Of a DNA stretch of 42,041 nucleotides, positions 40,236 to 42,041 are shown one piece after another (the first letter of the stretch is position 1; each line of letters begins with the position of its first letter). The stretch lies in assembly GCA_030428395.1 (NCBI GenBank), contig JAUIDW010000010.1:1-42041 (forward strand). The letters are read 5' to 3'. Origin of the DNA: a bacterium. Its GTDB lineage: Bacteria > Planctomycetota > UBA1135 > GCA-002686595. Position numbers and translations under genes: made by a program. A model generated the notes under the pieces. That model was not told the origin of the DNA and ran no database searches. It worked only from the letters and a program-made list of their open reading frames with translations.

Positions 40236-41300
40236 TCACCACGGCTCCGCCGACGGCGCGACCGTATCGGGGTCGGGCATGTCGAAGAGCTCGGGGCAGG
40301 TCGTCAGGAGGTGATTGGCGAACTCGGGCTCGGTGTCGATCGACTCACGCAGTCGATCGGAGCGGGCGAACAGGTCGACGACCTCGTCGAGCCGCCCGGG
40401 ATGGCGGTCGAGGAGGTCCCGGAAGGCGGCGACGGAACGCTCGCCGTCCCCCAGGAACGCGTAGTCCATGCCGATGTTGAAGCGGACGAAGAAGAAGCGC
40501 TCGTCGCGCTCGGCGAGGCCGCTGGCGGTCACCCAGCGGAAGCACGCGATGGCCTTGCGGTAGTCCTCCTGCGAGGCGTGCAGCAGTCCGAGCTGGACGG
40601 CCGCGTGGCCGCGGTTGGACTCCTCGATGGCCATGCGGAAGACGCGGCGGTACTGCTCGGCCGCCTTGAGCGTCTTGCCTTCCTTGCGGTGCAGGAAGGC
40701 GAGGTAGATGCGCGCCTCCTCGTGGGAGGGGTCGGCCTCGAGGGCCTCGTTGAGGAGCCGGCGGCCCTTCTCCAGCGGGGACTCGATCTCCGCCAGGCGG
40801 CCGTTCAGCCAGTGGCGGGCCTCCTGCCAGTCGACGCCGCCGAGGCGCCCGCCGCCCTTCTCCAGGACCTCGTCCACGAACCGGCGGCCGTTGCTCTGGG
40901 TCGGCTCGACCGGGACGGCCTTCTCGAACACCCGCGTGCGCCAGTCGGGGTCGATGGCCATCAGGATGTAGGCCTTGCCCAGCTTGTAGAAGATCGTCGC
41001 GAGCTGGCTGACCGAGGCGATCGACTCCGCCTCCTCCTGGAAGTCGGTGCCGGTGAGCATGGCCACGCGCGCCATGAGGCGCTCGGGGTCCACCACGTCA
41101 CGGTGCATGCGCAGGCAGTCGCGCGTGTCCTGGAAGAACGAGTTGCACGAGTCGCAGACTTCCAGGTGGAACATCGCCCGGGTGGCGGAGACCTCGTCCA
41201 GCTCTCCGTCGACCAGGCAGGAGAGATCCACCTGGAACTGACCACAGATCTCGGGGAGCTCGTCGGACTCCCAGCCTTGGAATGCTTCCTGGGGTTTCAT
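40236..41300 (-). CDS. Zinc-finger anti-sigma-like protein with TPRs
   Basis: A 354-residue protein. Residues 15-62 carry an anti-sigma zinc-finger (ZAS) motif: Cys28 in DLSCLVDGELD and His45-x3-Cys49-x2-Cys52 in HLEVCDSC. This helix bundle usually traps an ECF sigma factor. Unlike common anti-sigmas there is no membrane helix. Residues about 175-320 instead form TPR-like helices (EARIYLAFLHRKEGKTLKAAEQYRRVFRMA; GHAAVQLGLLHASQEDYRKAIACFRWV; FFVRFNIGMDYAFLGDGERSVAAFRDLLDRHP). A cytosolic, protein-sensing anti-sigma is inferred. Its ATG overlaps the sigma gene stop (ATGA), giving balanced synthesis of the two. Confidence 0.85.
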   Translation of the reverse strand: MKPQEAFQGWESDELPEICGQFQVDLSCLVDGELDEVSATRAMFHLEVCDSCNSFFQDTRDCLRMHRDVVDPERLMARVAMLTGTDFQEEAESIASVSQLATIFYKLGKAYILMAIDPDWRTRVFEKAVPVEPTQSNGRRFVDEVLEKGGGRLGGVDWQEARHWLNGRLAEIESPLEKGRRLLNEALEADPSHEEARIYLAFLHRKEGKTLKAAEQYRRVFRMAIEESNRGHAAVQLGLLHASQEDYRKAIACFRWVTASGLAERDERFFFVRFNIGMDYAFLGDGERSVAAFRDLLDRHPGRLDEVVDLFARSDRLRESIDTEPEFANHLLTTCPELFDMPDPDTVAPSAEPW

Positions 41301-42040
41301 TTCGGACCGTCCGGGGAGGATGGTTCACGGCGGGCCTGCGCGGGGGTGCGTTCGCGGGGGTCGCGGGCGGGACGGCAGTCGGGCGGAAGCCCGTCGAACA
41401 CGCGTCGCATGGCCCGGTGGATCTTCCGCCGCGCGCGGAAGATGACCATCTTCAGGTTCTCCAGCTTGATCCCGAGCTCGGCCGCCGCTTCGCGGTAGCT
41501 GCAGCCGTCCACCTCTACCAGGTGGATCGCGCGGCGCTCCCGCGGGGAGAGCATCGAGTAGAACTGGAGGTAGAGGTGCAGGTAGGTGATGTACACCCGG
41601 CTGCAGACGCCTTCGCTCTCGCGCTCGATGGCGCCCTTCAGGGGATTGACCGGGCGCAGTTCGGGCTGGTCCGAGAGGTCCTCGAAGGGGACTTCCATCC
41701 TCCCGGAGCGACCCTGCGAGCGCAGGTGCTTGAGGACGGTGTTGCGCACGATCATCGCCGACCACACGCGGAACGCGTCCTCGCGTTCGCAGTTGAAGCG
41801 GTGCGGGTAGCGGTAGATGTTGAAGAACACCTCCTGCAGCACGTCGCGCGGATCGGAGCGGCTGGAGTAGCGGCGCAGGCAGCCAGCCACCTGGGCGAGG
41901 AGGTGCTGGCTGTTGAGCTCGAACAGCAGCCCGAAGCACGCGCGCGTCTGGCGCAGCCGGAAGGCCTCCATCAATCTCGTCGACAGGGCGTCGCGGACGC
42001 TGTCCCCCGTGCGCTCGGGGTCGTCGACGATGGCGACCAT
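41297..42040 (-). CDS. ECF-family RNA polymerase sigma factor
   Basis: A 247-residue sigma-70 family factor. Region 2: DPRDVLQEVFFNIYRYPHRF and VWSAMIVRNTVLKHLRSQ (about 64-108). Region 4: LSPRERRAIHLVEVDGCSYREAAAELGIKLENLKMVIFRARRKIHRAM (about 165-212). The C-terminal 35 residues are a Pro/Arg-rich tail. The ATG at 42040 abuts the right edge, so a start further upstream cannot be excluded and the promoter is not visible. The zinc-finger TPR protein encoded by the overlapping next gene is its likely anti-sigma factor. Confidence 0.9.
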   Translation of the reverse strand: MVAIVDDPERTGDSVRDALSTRLMEAFRLRQTRACFGLLFELNSQHLLAQVAGCLRRYSSRSDPRDVLQEVFFNIYRYPHRFNCEREDAFRVWSAMIVRNTVLKHLRSQGRSGRMEVPFEDLSDQPELRPVNPLKGAIERESEGVCSRVYITYLHLYLQFYSMLSPRERRAIHLVEVDGCSYREAAAELGIKLENLKMVIFRARRKIHRAMRRVFDGLPPDCRPARDPRERTPAQARREPSSPDGPK

Positions 42041-42041
42041 G

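Noticed and set aside
1-42041. tRNA, rRNA, insertion sequence, prophage or integration site
   Set aside because: Both strands were read for cloverleaf-like segments, transposase or integrase motifs and terminal inverted repeats near genes. None was convincing. Small RNAs cannot be excluded by eye in such GC-rich sequence.

Overview
This 42 kb window is very GC-rich chromosomal DNA (well above 70% G+C by eye) with dense bacterial gene packing. About 27 genes can be supported. The combination of features fits a high-GC Planctomycetota lineage best: an ECF sigma factor translationally coupled to a Ser/Thr kinase with kinesin-light-chain type TPRs, a second ECF/zinc-finger anti-sigma pair, many lipoproteins and secreted beta-propellers, FG-GAP-like and HEAT/vWA proteins, and a TPR sulfatase-like protein. 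Myxococcota or another high-GC phylum cannot be excluded from sequence alone. No rRNA, tRNA, CRISPR, insertion sequence, phage or plasmid gene was seen.

Layout. 1-7.3 kb (minus): Tex (runs off the left edge), a DJ-1/PfpI pseudoenzyme, a PQQ-like propeller and a stand-alone EF-G with its own promoter and a strong terminator hairpin. 7.3-9.6 kb (minus): HMG-CoA reductase coupled to a membrane-bound degenerate M23 protein. 9.7-11.4 kb (plus): two tandem SPFH/band-7 paralogues. 11.5-14.9 kb (minus): a DNA methyltransferase coupled to a secreted S9D peptidase. 15-15.4 kb (plus): guanine deaminase. 15.6-19.2 kb (minus): an M14 carboxypeptidase-like protein coupled to a MORN-type lipoprotein. 19.4-22.2 kb (plus): M16 peptidase. 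22.2-23.1 kb (minus): lipoprotein-type isoaspartyl methyltransferase. 23.2-24.7 kb (plus): nitroreductase-methyltransferase fusion. 24.7-28.0 kb (minus): HEAT-vWA protein and FG-GAP-like lipoprotein. 28.3-29.2 kb (plus): secreted pyroglutamyl-peptidase-like protein. 29.2-32.7 kb (minus): ECF sigma factor and TPR kinase. 32.7-35.6 kb (minus): radical SAM protein and PdxA. 35.9-37.4 kb (plus): propeller with calcium-type loops. 37.4-39.4 kb (minus): sulfatase-like/TPR protein. 39.5-42 kb (minus): sigma factor, TPR anti-sigma and secreted protein operon.

Themes. (1) Six genes have a TAnnnT -10-like hexamer 7-10 nt before the start codon, which suggests leaderless transcription. (2) GC-rich short tandem repeats (12, 18, 21, 24, 30 and 34 bp) recur. 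In three exported-protein genes an in-frame repeat sits immediately upstream of the signal-peptide segment; in Tex and the HEAT-vWA protein repeats encode internal low-complexity linkers. (3) Several proteins keep a recognisable fold but have lost catalytic residues (DJ-1, M23, pyroglutamyl peptidase). (4) Many gene pairs overlap by ATGA/GTGA or share convergent stop codons, so the genome is compact. Most neighbours are functionally unrelated housekeeping or secreted-hydrolase genes. The right-end sigma/anti-sigma/secreted-protein operon, the SPFH pair and the repeat family are the best candidates for undescribed biology.
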